Notes under the pieces: model-generated
What the model was told of the DNA's origin: nothing
Seen by the model: the letters and a program-made list of their open reading frames with translations, nothing else
Database searches by the model: none
From: DASQFQ01 sp038327685
GTDB taxonomy: Bacteria > Actinomycetota > Thermoleophilia > Solirubrobacterales > Solirubrobacteraceae
NCBI GenBank assembly: GCA_038327685.1
Contig: JBBQLH010000066.1
Span: 1 to 24,131 of the forward strand
Direction: 5' to 3'
Length of the DNA: 24,131 nt
Made by a program: the position numbers and the translations under genes
Part shown: positions 1-7,692 of the stretch, one piece after another
How the letters are laid out: every line of letters starts with the position of its first letter
Numbering within the stretch: the stretch's first letter is position 1

Positions 1-3000
1 CTTCTCGCCGAGCGCCTCGCGGCGGCGGTCGAGCTGCTTGACGAGCTTCGGGTGCACCGTGAACCCGTCGGGGAAGCGCAGCAGCTCGTCGTTGAGGATC
101 CGCAGGCGCTCGTGGCTGACGGCGGTCTTGACCTCCGGCGACGGCGTGCGGTCGAGCTGGTACTCGCCGGTCGGCTGCTCGACGGTGCCGGCCTCGGCCG
201 CCGCCTTGATCTGGTCGCGCAGGCGCTGGTGCAGCGTCGTCAGCTCGTTCCAGACCTCGGTCGTCTGGGCGTCGACCTCGCGCGTGGTGATGACCCCCTG
301 CGCGATCAGCCCATCGGCCCAGATCGCGGCGACGCGCTTGTGGTGCTTGATGCGCTCGTACATCGCGGGCTGCGTGTACGCCGGCTCGTCGGCCTCGTTG
401 TGACCGAAGCGGCGGTAGCCGATGAGGTCGATGACGACGTCGTGGCCGAACTCCTGGCGGAAGGCGAAGCCGAGCCGCACGGCCGACACGCAGGCCGCCA
501 CATCGTCGGCGTTGACGTGGATGATCGGGACGTCGAAGCCCTTCGCGAGGTCCGAGGCCCAGCGGGTGGAGCGGGCCTCCTCCGGGTCGGTGGTGAAGCC
601 GACCTGGTTGTTCTGGATCAGGTGCAGGGTGCCGCCGACCTGGTAGCCGTCGAGCGCCTGCAGGTTCAGCGCCTCCGCCACCACGCCCTGGGCCGGGAAG
701 GCGGCGTCGCCGTGGAGGATGATCGGGATCGCGGCGTTGTTGTCGATGTGCGCGTGCGGGCCCTGACGCGTGGTCTGCACCGCGCGCGTCGCGCCCTCGA
801 CGACCGGCGAGACGTACTCGAGGTGCGACGGGTTGGACTCCAGGCGCACGATCACCGATTGGTCGTTGGGGAGCTGGTAGGTCCCCTGGGCGCCGTGGTG
901 GTACTTGACGTCGCCCGTCCCGCCCTGCGGGATCGTCGTCACCGCCTCGATCGAGGAGGCGCCCTCGAACTCGCGCCAGATCGTCTCGTAGGCGCGGCCG
1001 AGGTTGTGCGCGAGCACGTTGAGCCGCCCGCGGTGGGCCATGCCGATCACGACCTCGCGGGCGCCGTTGGCGGCCGAGAGCTGGATCATCTCGTCGAGCA
1101 TCGGGACCGTCATGTCGAGGCCCTCGATCGAGAACTGCTTCTGGCCCAGGTAGGCCTTGTGCATGAAGCGCTCGAGCGAGTCGACCATCGTGAGGCGCCG
1201 CAGGAGCGCGTTCGCCTCGTCGTGGGTGAGCGGCTTGCGGAAGGCGCCCGACTCGATCTTCTCGCGCAGCCAGGTGCGCTGGCGATGCGAGGAGATGTGC
1301 TCGATCTCGTAGGCGATCGTGCCGCAGTAGGTCTCGCGCAGGTGCGGCAGCGCATCGGCGAGCGTGGCGCCGGGCACGTGCGTGCGCAGGATCCGCGCGG
1401 GGATCTGGGCCATCAGCTCGGGGGTCAGGCCGAGCGGCTCCGGATCGAGCGCGGGGTCGCCCTCGGGATCTGAGTCGAGCGGGTCGAGCTTGGCCGCGAG
1501 GTGGCCGTGCATGCGATGCGCCTTGACCAGCGACACCGCGGCCTGCACCGCCTGCAGCAGCTCCTCGCTCGGCGGGGCGCCGGCGTCGGCGGCCTTCGCG
1601 TCACGCGCGGTCGCCGCGGCGGCGGCCGCGGCGAGCGGCTGGGGCGCGGGGCCGAGCAGCGCCTCGAGGTCCTTGAAGATCGCCTCGTAGAAGCCGTGCT
1701 CGCCCTGCAGGTAGGCCTCGACGACCTGGAGGAACTTGCCCGACTCGGCGCCCTGGATGACGCGATGGTCGTAGGTCGACGTCATCGTCATCACCTTCTC
1801 GGCGCCGATCATCGGGCCGATCGCGCTGAGGCCGGGCGGGTAGCCGATCGAGCCGGTTGCGACGATCGTGCCCTGGCCGGTCATCAGCCGCGGCACGGAG
1901 GCGATCGTGCCGATGCCGCCCGGGTTCGTCAGCGAGAGGTTGGCGCCCTGGAGGTCATCGGCGGTCAGCTTGTTCTCGCGCGCACGGGCGATCAGGTCGT
2001 TGAAGGCGCCGAGGAACCCGGAGAACGTGAGCCGGCCTGCGTCGCGGATCACCGGCACCATCAGCGTACGCCCGCCGTCCTTCTTCTCGACGTCGACGGC
2101 GATGCCGAGGCTCACCGCGTCGTCGTCGACGCGGTACGGCTTGCCGTCGATCTCGGCGAAGTGGTGCGCCATCACCGGCATCTGCTCGGTCGCGGCGCGC
2201 GCGATCGCGTAGGCGATCAGGTGGGTGAAGGAGACCTTGTGGCCGGCGTTCTTGAGCTCCTTGCGGCGCCCGTCGAGCACCGTCACGGTGACGGTGCGGA
2301 ACGAGGTGGCGGTCGGGATCGACCGCGACTCGTCCATGTAGCGCGCCAGCATCGCCGGGGCGCCCTTGATCAGCGTGGAGTTCTCGGCGGCGGGCGCGAT
2401 CGCGGCCTTGCCGTTGCCCGACGCGGCGGCGAGCACGTCGTCCTTCTGGATCCGGCCGGCCGGCCCGGTGCCCTGGATGCCCGAGACATCGATGCCCTCG
2501 GCCTGGGCCACGCGGCGGGCGACGGGCGAGATGCGGATGCCGTCGTCGAGCACGACCTCCTTGGGCTCGCCCGGCTCGGCGGGTTCGGCGGGCTTCGCCT
2601 CCGGCGCGGCGGCCGTGCCTCGGCCAGGGGCCTCGTCACCGGCTGACGCCTCGGCGCCACCCGGTCCACCGCCTCGGCCAGGGGCCTCGTCACCGGCTGA
2701 CGCCTCGGTCATGCGCCCGATCACCTGGCCGACCGTCACGGTGTCGCCCGGCTGGGCGAGGATCTCGCCCATCACGCCCGCCGCGGGCGCGGGCACCTCG
2801 GCGTCGACCTTGTCGGTGGAGATCTCGACGATCGTCTCGTCCTCCTCGACCTGGTCGCCGGGCTGCTTCGCCCACTCGAGGATGACGCCCTCGGAGACGG
2901 ACTCGCCCATCGCGGGCATGGTGATCTCGACCGCCTCGCCCTCGGGGGCGGGCTCGGCGGGCGCGGCGTCTTCCTCCTCGGCGACGGAGGGCGAGCCGTT

Positions 3001-3258
3001 GCTCGACCCATTGAGCGCGATCTCGGCGAGCAGCGTTCCGACCTGCACGGTCTCGCCCTCGGCGGCGTGGACCTTGACCACGGTGCCCGACGCGGGCGAG
3101 GGGACCTCGGCGTCGACCTTGTCCGTTGAGATCTCGACGATCGTCTCGTCTTCAGAGACGGAATCGCCTTCCTGCTTGTGCCATTCCAGGATGGTGCCCT
3201 CGGAGACCGAGTCTCCCATCGCCGGCATGACAACCTGGACGGTGGTGTCGACTGCCAT
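1..3258 (-). CDS. kgd: Multifunctional 2-oxoglutarate dehydrogenase E2-E1 fusion (Kgd/OdhA type) with two lipoyl domains, C-terminus cut by window
   Basis: This protein would convert 2-oxoglutarate to succinyl-CoA in the TCA cycle. One uninterrupted frame of 1086 codons runs off the left edge. In order it shows lipoyl domain 1 (about residues 8-82, lysine 47 in STDKVDAE), lipoyl domain 2 (about 110-184, lysine 150 in the same motif) and an Ala/Pro/Glu linker containing an 18-residue-offset duplication. A peripheral-subunit-binding domain follows (about 240-275, RISPVARRVA), then an E2 catalytic domain (about 300-515, TYDHRVIQGAESG, catalytic His about 498). The E1 thiamine-diphosphate enzyme starts at about 560 (HGDAAFPAQGVV near 850, then LIQNNQVGFTTDP). 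The E2-E1 order and the Q in DHRVIQG match actinobacterial OdhA/Kgd. Those I know, about 1230 residues long, lack lipoyl domains, so this form is longer. By comparison the missing E1 C-terminal part is roughly 300-400 residues. The ATG at 3258 lies 9 bp after the DUF3817 gene and 11 nt after a -10-like TATCCT. Confidence 0.93.
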   Translation of the reverse strand, partial: MAVDTTVQVVMPAMGDSVSEGTILEWHKQEGDSVSEDETIVEISTDKVDAEVPSPASGTVVKVHAAEGETVQVGTLLAEIALNGSSNGSPSVAEEEDAAPAEPAPEGEAVEITMPAMGESVSEGVILEWAKQPGDQVEEDETIVEISTDKVDAEVPAPAAGVMGEILAQPGDTVTVGQVIGRMTEASAGDEAPGRGGGPGGAEASAGDEAPGRGTAAAPEAKPAEPAEPGEPKEVVLDDGIRISPVARRVAQAEGIDVSGIQGTGPAGRIQKDDVLAAASGNGKAAIAPAAENSTLIKGAPAMLARYMDESRSIPTATSFRTVTVTVLDGRRKELKNAGHKVSFTHLIAYAIARAATEQMPVMAHHFAEIDGKPYRVDDDAVSLGIAVDVEKKDGGRTLMVPVIRDAGRLTFSGFLGAFNDLIARARENKLTADDLQGANLSLTNPGGIGTIASVPRLMTGQGTIVATGSIGYPPGLSAIGPMIGAEKVMTMTSTYDHRVIQGAESGKFLQVVEAYLQGEHGFYEAIFKDLEALLGPAPQPLAAAAAAATARDAKAADAGAPPSEELLQAVQAAVSLVKAHRMHGHLAAKLDPLDSDPEGDPALDPEPLGLTPELMAQIPARILRTHVPGATLADALPHLRETYCGTIAYEIEHISSHRQRTWLREKIESGAFRKPLTHDEANALLRRLTMVDSLERFMHKAYLGQKQFSIEGLDMTVPMLDEMIQLSAANGAREVVIGMAHRGRLNVLAHNLGRAYETIWREFEGASSIEAVTTIPQGGTGDVKYHHGAQGTYQLPNDQSVIVRLESNPSHLEYVSPVVEGATRAVQTTRQGPHAHIDNNAAIPIILHGDAAFPAQGVVAEALNLQALDGYQVGGTLHLIQNNQVGFTTDPEEARSTRWASDLAKGFDVPIIHVNADDVAACVSAVRLGFAFRQEFGHDVVIDLIGYRRFGHNEADEPAYTQPAMYERIKHHKRVAAIWADGLIAQGVITTREVDAQTTEVWNELTTLHQRLRDQIKAAAEAGTVEQPTGEYQLDRTPSPEVKTAVSHERLRILNDELLRFPDGFTVHPKLVKQLDRRREALGEK
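2617..2654. repeat. 38-bp direct repeat, copy 1, in the Kgd linker
   Basis: This copy is identical to 2671-2708 over 38 bases, with the two copies offset by 54 bp (18 codons). On the minus strand both encode the same linker peptide (ASAGDEAPGRG) in the same frame, so the repeat lengthens the flexible linker between lipoyl domain 2 and the E3-binding domain without breaking the protein. It looks like a recent tandem duplication. Confidence 0.9.
2671..2708. repeat. 38-bp direct repeat, copy 2, in the Kgd linker
   Basis: Second exact copy of the 38-bp unit at 2617-2654. It encodes the same ASAGDEAPGRG linker peptide on the minus strand, just after the second lipoyl domain. The 16 bases between the copies, with each repeat, complete an in-frame 54-bp unit. 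Confidence 0.9.
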
Positions 3259-3267
3259 TTGGGTGTC

Positions 3268-3594
3268 TCAGGATACCTTTTCCACGGCCGGCCCGGGTGA
3301 CCTTGTTCGCTGACGGACGCGGCGTTCCTCGAGATAGAAGCCGAGGCTGCCCGCGAACGGCCCCACGCCGCCGACCACGGCGACCATCACACCGAGCCAC
3401 GGCGGGATCACGCGGCGCCTCACGGCGGCGAGGCAGAGCAGCGACATGACGATCCAGCCGATGCCGTGGACCCAGCCGAGCACGGACACGATGCCCTCGC
3501 GACCCGTGATCGCCGCCCACAGGAGCACCGAGTAGACGATCGAGTGCGCGTAGGAGCCGTAGCGGAGGACGGGCCGGCGGAGGACCGCGCTCAT
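3268..3594 (-). CDS. DUF3817-family integral membrane protein
   Basis: This 108-residue protein of unknown function probably sits in the cytoplasmic membrane. It has three hydrophobic segments: about residues 15-32 (HSIVYSVLLWAAI), 36-60 (with the conserved-looking WVHGIGWIVMSLL) and 65-92 (VMVAVVGGVGPFAGSLGFYLE). The tail is short and basic. The GHGxG/W-type pattern and length fit the actinobacterial DUF3817 family, which has no established biochemical role. The ATG at 3594 overlaps the stop of the Nudix gene as ATGA, implying translational coupling, and kgd follows after 9 bp. The three genes may be one transcript, although kgd may also have its own promoter. A longer in-frame extension upstream exists, but it lies wholly inside the Nudix gene and is not credible. 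Confidence 0.75.
   Translation of the reverse strand: MSAVLRRPVLRYGSYAHSIVYSVLLWAAITGREGIVSVLGWVHGIGWIVMSLLCLAAVRRRVIPPWLGVMVAVVGGVGPFAGSLGFYLEERRVRQRTRSPGPAVEKVS
3270..3275 (-). promoter_or_regulatory. Putative -10 element of kgd (TATCCT)
   Basis: TATCCT on the minus strand ends 11 nt before the kgd ATG at 3258, so a transcript from it would start almost at the start codon. It overlaps the first base of the DUF3817 stop codon. No convincing -35 was seen. The spacing matches the pattern at other genes in the window. Confidence 0.4.
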
Positions 3595-4241
3595 ACGAGC
3601 AGCGACGCCATCCTGCGCAGCGCGGGATCGGCGTCCGCTTCGGGCCAGTCGGCCGGGTCCTGCGGCCACCAGGCATGCGCGTCGTGCTCCGCGTCGGGGA
3701 TGACCTCGACGCCGTCGGGTAGCCACGCGAGGCCGATCAGCATCGCGAGCCGGTTGGGCAGCGAGACGAGCGCCTCGACGGTCAGGCGCTCCGGCGTCAC
3801 CGACCACTCCTCCTCGAGCTCGCGCGTGAGCGTCTCGACCGGGTCCTCGCCGACCTCGACCGCTCCGCCGGCGCCGAGCGCCCAGCGCCCGGCCCACGTG
3901 GCGACCCAGGGCGCGCGCCGGCCGGCCAGCCAGTGGCCGTCGGCCGAGCGCGTCACGCACAGCGCGGCGAGCGAGGACGACGCGTCCTCGCGCACGAGCC
4001 GCAGCGACCAGCGCATCGGCTGCAGCTCGAGCTCGAGCCGCCCTCCCTCGGAGCGGAAGTCGGCCAGCCGGGCGGCGAGGCCGTCGTGCGCCGGCGAGCC
4101 GCGGTCCGCGAGCGCCGCGATCGCCTCGTCGGCGGCCTCGGTGCGGGCGGCGGGCGGCTCGAACGTGTCCTCGCGCCAGCGGCTGGCGACCTGGTCGGCC
4201 CGCCAGGGTCCACGGGCGAGGATGCCGGGGGGATGGGACAC
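3591..4241 (-). CDS. Nudix hydrolase family protein
   Basis: Nudix enzymes cleave nucleoside diphosphates linked to another moiety; the substrate here cannot be told. The protein has 216 residues with the GTG start chosen. The Nudix box lies at about residues 126-148 and fits G-x5-E-x7-REUxEE well (GAVEVGE, then RELEEEW). The glycine late in the box is replaced by serine. The N-terminal ~85 residues are a separate, family-specific region. An upstream ATG at 4298 would overlap the divergent oxidase gene. The GTG at 4241 is preferred because it leaves a 37-bp divergent spacer and has a -10-like TACGAT 10 nt upstream. Its stop overlaps the DUF3817 start (ATGA). Confidence 0.8.
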   Translation of the reverse strand: MSHPPGILARGPWRADQVASRWREDTFEPPAARTEAADEAIAALADRGSPAHDGLAARLADFRSEGGRLELELQPMRWSLRLVREDASSSLAALCVTRSADGHWLAGRRAPWVATWAGRWALGAGGAVEVGEDPVETLTRELEEEWSVTPERLTVEALVSLPNRLAMLIGLAWLPDGVEVIPDAEHDAHAWWPQDPADWPEADADPALRRMASLLV

Positions 4242-4251
4242 CGTCGCTCTG

Positions 4252-4257
4252 ATCGTA
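4252..4257 (-). promoter_or_regulatory. Putative -10 element of the Nudix gene (TACGAT)
   Basis: TACGAT on the minus strand ends 10 nt before the GTG at 4241. It supports that start and a nearly leaderless transcript. It lies 6 bp from the divergent TAGGGT element of the oxidase gene, so the two promoters are back to back. Confidence 0.4.
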
Positions 4258-4263
4258 GACGCG

Positions 4264-4269
4264 TAGGGT
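4264..4269 (+). promoter_or_regulatory. Putative -10 element of the FAD-oxidase unit (TAGGGT)
   Basis: TAGGGT ends 9 nt before the GTG at 4279. No Shine-Dalgarno sequence is visible between them. This fits leaderless initiation of the four-gene plus-strand unit. Confidence 0.4.
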
Positions 4270-4278
4270 TCACCGCCC

Positions 4279-5817
4279 GTGGGCGAGCGCCGTCGCAAGC
4301 ACTGGGGCTGGGGCTATGAGGACGAGCAGCCCGCTCCCGACGAGCTGCGCGCGACCGCGGCGGGGCTGGCCGACCACCTCGGCTTCGGCGCGCGCGAGCC
4401 CGAGTTGCCGGTCGCGCTCGCGGACGTCGAGCTGGCGCCGCCGCGCCTGCAGACGCCGTTCGCCCAGGACACGTGGTCGCGGGCCGCGCACGCCCAGGGC
4501 CGTTCCTACCTCGATGTCGTGCGCGGGCTGCGCGGCGAGTTCCCGCACCCGCCCGACGGCGTCGCCTTCCCCGCCTCGGAGGAGGAGCTGCGCGCGGTGC
4601 TCGACTGGTGCGGCGAGCATGCGGTCGCGGTCGTGCCGGTCGGCGGCGGCACGAGCGTGGTCGGCGGCATCGACGGCATCCCGGGCTCGGGGCACAAGGG
4701 CGTGGTCGCGGTCAACCTGCGCGCGCTCGACCGCGTGCTCGAGGTCGATCCGGTCTCGCGCGCGGCGCGCATCCAGGCCGGCGCGACCGGCCCGGTACTC
4801 GAGCGCCAGCTGGCCGAGCACGGGCTGACGATGCGCTTCTACCCGCAGTCCTTCGAGCTCTCGACGCTCGGCGGCTGGATCGCCACGCGCGCAGGCGGGC
4901 ACTTCGCGACCGGCCCGACCCACGTCGACGACCTCGTCGAGTCCGTGCGCGCGCTGACGGTCACGGGCGACGTGTGGGAGTCACGGCGGCTGCCCGGCTC
5001 GGGCGCCGGTCCCTCACCCGACCGCATGCTGCTCGGCTCCGAGGGCACGCTCGCGGTCATCACCGAGGCGTGGGTGCGCGTGCTGCCGCGGCCCGAGCGG
5101 CGCCGGTCGGCGAGCGTCTCGTTCCGGGACTTCGCGGCCGGCCTCGAGGCGGTGCGCGAGCTCGTGCAGGCGGGCCTGCGGCCGGCCAACTGCCGCCTGC
5201 TCGAGCCCGAGGAGGCGAAGCTGACGATGGCGGGCGACGGCTCGCGGGCGCTGCTGGTGCTCGGCTTCGAGGAGGTCGTCGAGCCGGCCGACGGTGCGTT
5301 CGAGCTCTGCCGCGCCCACGGCGGCGAGGTCTCCGAGGGCCGCGGCGGCGGCTCGGGCGCGTGGCGCGAGGCGTTCCTGCGCGCGCCCTACCTGCGCGAC
5401 AGCTTCGCTGGGATGGGCGTGCTGTCGGAGACGTTCGAGACCGCGATCACCTGGGAGCGGCTGCCCGCGTTCGTCGAGCAGGTCAAGGGTGCCGCCGCGG
5501 CGGCGCTCGGCGAGGGCCTGGTGACCTGCCGCCTCACGCACGCCTATCCCGACGGCGCGGCGCCTTACTTCACGGTCCTCGCGCCCGTGCGCCGGGGCGA
5601 GGAGGCCGAGCGCTGGGGCCGCGTCAAGGCCGCGGCGTCGGAGGCGATCCTGGCCGCGGGCGGCACCATCACCCACCACCATGCGGTCGGCCGCGACCAC
5701 CGCCCCTACTACGACCGCCAGCGCCCCGATCCGTTCGCGAGCGTCCTGCGCGCCGCCAAGGCGGCGCTCGACCCGCGCGCCCTGCTCAACCCCGGGGTAC
5801 TCTTCGACCCTCGATGA
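4279..5817 (+). CDS. FAD-linked oxidase, alkyl-dihydroxyacetonephosphate synthase-like
   Basis: This 512-residue flavoprotein is of the FAD_binding_4/GlcD superfamily, closest by motif to alkyl-DHAP synthase. That enzyme replaces the acyl chain of acyl-DHAP with an alkyl chain in ether-lipid synthesis. The N-terminus has the KHWGWGYEDE pattern seen in this group. The FAD pyrophosphate loop VPVGGGTSVVGG lies at about residues 118-130, and a second FAD segment (LLGSEGTLAVITEAWVRVLP) at about 253-272. The C-terminal THHHAVGRDH motif at 465-474 resembles the catalytic histidine cluster of alkyl-DHAP synthase, followed by KAALDPRALLNPG, a typical cap-domain end. It starts with GTG just behind a -10-like TAGGGT. 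The stop overlaps the next ATG (ATGA). The exact substrate is uncertain; a hydroxyacid dehydrogenase is the alternative. Confidence 0.85.
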   Translation: MGERRRKHWGWGYEDEQPAPDELRATAAGLADHLGFGAREPELPVALADVELAPPRLQTPFAQDTWSRAAHAQGRSYLDVVRGLRGEFPHPPDGVAFPASEEELRAVLDWCGEHAVAVVPVGGGTSVVGGIDGIPGSGHKGVVAVNLRALDRVLEVDPVSRAARIQAGATGPVLERQLAEHGLTMRFYPQSFELSTLGGWIATRAGGHFATGPTHVDDLVESVRALTVTGDVWESRRLPGSGAGPSPDRMLLGSEGTLAVITEAWVRVLPRPERRRSASVSFRDFAAGLEAVRELVQAGLRPANCRLLEPEEAKLTMAGDGSRALLVLGFEEVVEPADGAFELCRAHGGEVSEGRGGGSGAWREAFLRAPYLRDSFAGMGVLSETFETAITWERLPAFVEQVKGAAAAALGEGLVTCRLTHAYPDGAAPYFTVLAPVRRGEEAERWGRVKAAASEAILAAGGTITHHHAVGRDHRPYYDRQRPDPFASVLRAAKAALDPRALLNPGVLFDPR

Positions 5818-6122
5818 GCAGCGCCAGCGCCAAGAACATGGAAGCGGTCTGCCAGGCCAAGGAGATCCACGACAAGACCTGTCCGTGGGGCGGCAAGGGC
5901 ACCGAGGTCCACATGGCCTGGTTCGACATCGAGCGCATGGGCTGGGACGAGGGCGACGTCATCTGCGGCCTCGCGGTCGTCGGCGACGAGAAGGTCGCCA
6001 CCGGCATGATGCGCGTGACCTGCGACGCGGAGGGCGACGGCGGCGGGCGCTCCGAGGAGGAGGAGGTCGAGATCGTCGAGGCCGTCTCCGATCGCGAGCT
6101 GGTGCCGACCACGCCCTCATGA
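5814..6122 (+). CDS. Small four-cysteine protein of unknown function
   Basis: This 102-residue protein is not recognised. It has cysteines at 13, 23, 51 and 70 (CQAKEIHDKTC, then ICGL and VTCD), which could form a metal site or disulfides. The C-terminus is strongly acidic (SEEEEVEIVEAV). There is no signal peptide or membrane segment, so it is probably cytoplasmic. Its ATG overlaps the upstream oxidase stop and its own stop overlaps the ATG of the epimerase, both as ATGA. This is strong evidence that it is a translated, coupled member of the operon. It may be an accessory factor or metal-binding partner of the oxidase, but that is only inference from context. Confidence 0.75.
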   Translation: MSSASAKNMEAVCQAKEIHDKTCPWGGKGTEVHMAWFDIERMGWDEGDVICGLAVVGDEKVATGMMRVTCDAEGDGGGRSEEEEVEIVEAVSDRELVPTTPS

Positions 6123-7012
6123 CGCTGGTGCGCCTCCGCTCCGGCGGGGGCGAGCTCGAGGCGGCCTTCGCGCCCGACGCGGGGCTCGTCGGCTGCTCAC
6201 TGGCCCATCGCGGCGAGGAGCTGCTCGCCCAGCGCAATGGGCTCGAGGAATACGCGCGCAGCGGGTCGACCTTCGGCATCCCGCTCCTGCACCCGTGGGC
6301 GAATCGCCTGGCCGGCTTCAGCTACGCCGTCGCCGGCCAGGAGGTCGAGCTCGAGCGCGACTCGGGGCTGATGCGGATCGAGGAGCACGGCCTCCCGATT
6401 CACGGCCTGGCGCCGCATGGGCTGCGCTGGGAGGTCGTCGAGGAGCGCGGCGACGCGCTGCGCGCCGAGACGGAGTTCGACCGCGAGCGCCTGGAGGGCT
6501 TCCCCTTCCCGCACCGGTTGACGGTCGAGGCCACGCTGGCCGACGACGCGCTGACGATCCAGACGACGCTCACCGCGACGGCCGCCGTGTCCGTCCCGGT
6601 CGCGTTCGGCTATCACCCCTACCTCGTCGTCCCCGGGGCGCCGCGCGCGGAGTGGGAGGTCGAGCTGCCCGTCGATCAGCGGCTCGTGCTCGACGAGAAC
6701 CTGATCCCGACCGGGGAGACGAAGGCGCCGGGCTTCCGCCGCGGCGCGCTCGAGGACCGTTCGCTGGACGACGGCTACGGCATGCCCGAGCGTCCGGGCC
6801 GGTTCACGGTGTCGGGCGCGGGGCGCACGCTCGGCGTCGAGTTCCTCGAGGGCTACACGCACGCGCAGGTCTTTGCCCCCGCCGGCAAGGACCTGATCTG
6901 CTTCGAGCCGATGACCGCGCCCGCCAACGCGCTGCGCTCGCACGACGACCTGCGGCTCGCGCCGCCCGGCGAGCCGTTCTCGGCGGCGTTCCGCATCACG
7001 TTCGATGCCTGA
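6119..7012 (+). CDS. Aldose 1-epimerase (mutarotase)-family protein
   Basis: This 297-residue protein of the galactose-mutarotase-like fold interconverts sugar anomers; the sugar may be free or phosphorylated. Visible family features are PLLHPWANRL at about residues 58-67 (sugar-binding Arg), LPIHG (first His, about 95), FGYHPYLVV (second, catalytic His, about 165) and FEPMTAPANAL near 262-272 (catalytic Glu). The length is normal for the family. It overlaps the four-cysteine gene by 4 bp upstream and rpiA by 8 bp downstream, so these genes are translationally coupled. The link to a pentose-phosphate enzyme suggests a role in sugar(-phosphate) handling. It could instead be a glucose-6-phosphate epimerase (YeaD-like). 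Confidence 0.88.
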   Translation: MTLVRLRSGGGELEAAFAPDAGLVGCSLAHRGEELLAQRNGLEEYARSGSTFGIPLLHPWANRLAGFSYAVAGQEVELERDSGLMRIEEHGLPIHGLAPHGLRWEVVEERGDALRAETEFDRERLEGFPFPHRLTVEATLADDALTIQTTLTATAAVSVPVAFGYHPYLVVPGAPRAEWEVELPVDQRLVLDENLIPTGETKAPGFRRGALEDRSLDDGYGMPERPGRFTVSGAGRTLGVEFLEGYTHAQVFAPAGKDLICFEPMTAPANALRSHDDLRLAPPGEPFSAAFRITFDA

Positions 7013-7646
7013 CCGCGCCGCCGAGAAGCGCGCCGCGGCCAAGGCGGCGGCGGCGCTCGTCGAGGACGGGAGCACGGTCGGCCTCGGGACCGGCTCGACC
7101 GTCGCGTACCTGCTGCCGGCGCTCGCAGCGCGCGGGCTCACCCTGCACTGCGTGTCCACCTCGGTCGCCACGGAGACCACCGCGCGAGCGCTCGGGCTCG
7201 TGGTCGAGCCCTTCGAGCGGCTCGTCCGGCTCGACATCGCGATCGACGGCGCCGATCAGGTCGACCCCGACGGCTGGTTGATCAAGGGCGGCGGCGGCGC
7301 GCACACGCGCGAGAAGGTCGTCGCGGCCGCGGCCGACCGCTTCGTCGTGATCGCCTCGGGGGACAAGGTCGTCGACGCCCTCTCGCCGCCGGTGCCGCTC
7401 GAGCTGCTGGCGTTCGGGATCCCGGCGACGCTGGCCGCGCTGGGGGACACCGAGCTGCGCCATGTCCCGCTCAGCCCCGACGGCGGGGCGATCGCCGACT
7501 ACCGCGGCGAGGTCGCCGATCCGGCCGAGCTCGCGGCCCGCCTGTCGGCGACGCCCGGCGTGATCGACCACGGGCTGTTCCCGCCCGCTCTCGTCCACGA
7601 CGTGCTGATCGCGCGCGGGGACGAGATCGAGCACCGGCAGTTCTGA
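7005..7646 (+). CDS. rpiA: Ribose-5-phosphate isomerase A
   Basis: RpiA interconverts ribose-5-phosphate and ribulose-5-phosphate in the non-oxidative pentose phosphate pathway in the cytoplasm. The 213-residue length is typical. The phosphate-binding GLGTGST is at residues 25-31. The DGADQVD motif is at about 83-89, and KGGGGAHTREK at about 95-105 carries the conserved active-site acid and lysine. The ATG at 7005 lies inside the end of the epimerase gene (8-bp overlap), so translation is probably coupled. It is the last gene of the overlapping unit; the next plus-strand gene begins 46 bp downstream. Confidence 0.95.
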   Translation: MPDRAAEKRAAAKAAAALVEDGSTVGLGTGSTVAYLLPALAARGLTLHCVSTSVATETTARALGLVVEPFERLVRLDIAIDGADQVDPDGWLIKGGGGAHTREKVVAAAADRFVVIASGDKVVDALSPPVPLELLAFGIPATLAALGDTELRHVPLSPDGGAIADYRGEVADPAELAARLSATPGVIDHGLFPPALVHDVLIARGDEIEHRQF

Positions 7647-7692
7647 CCCGCCGGGAATACTCCGCGCGGCGCCGTCGTCCTGGTGGGGTTAC

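Noticed and set aside
52..1473. Long plus-strand open frame opposite the E1 part of kgd
   Set aside because: It is Arg/Asp/Val-rich with no family pattern and is exactly antisense to a well-recognised enzyme. High GC keeps stop codons rare on the opposite strand.
2617..2708. Possible CRISPR-like repeat pair
   Set aside because: There are only two copies, with a 16-bp gap, lying in frame within a protein linker. It is an intragenic duplication.
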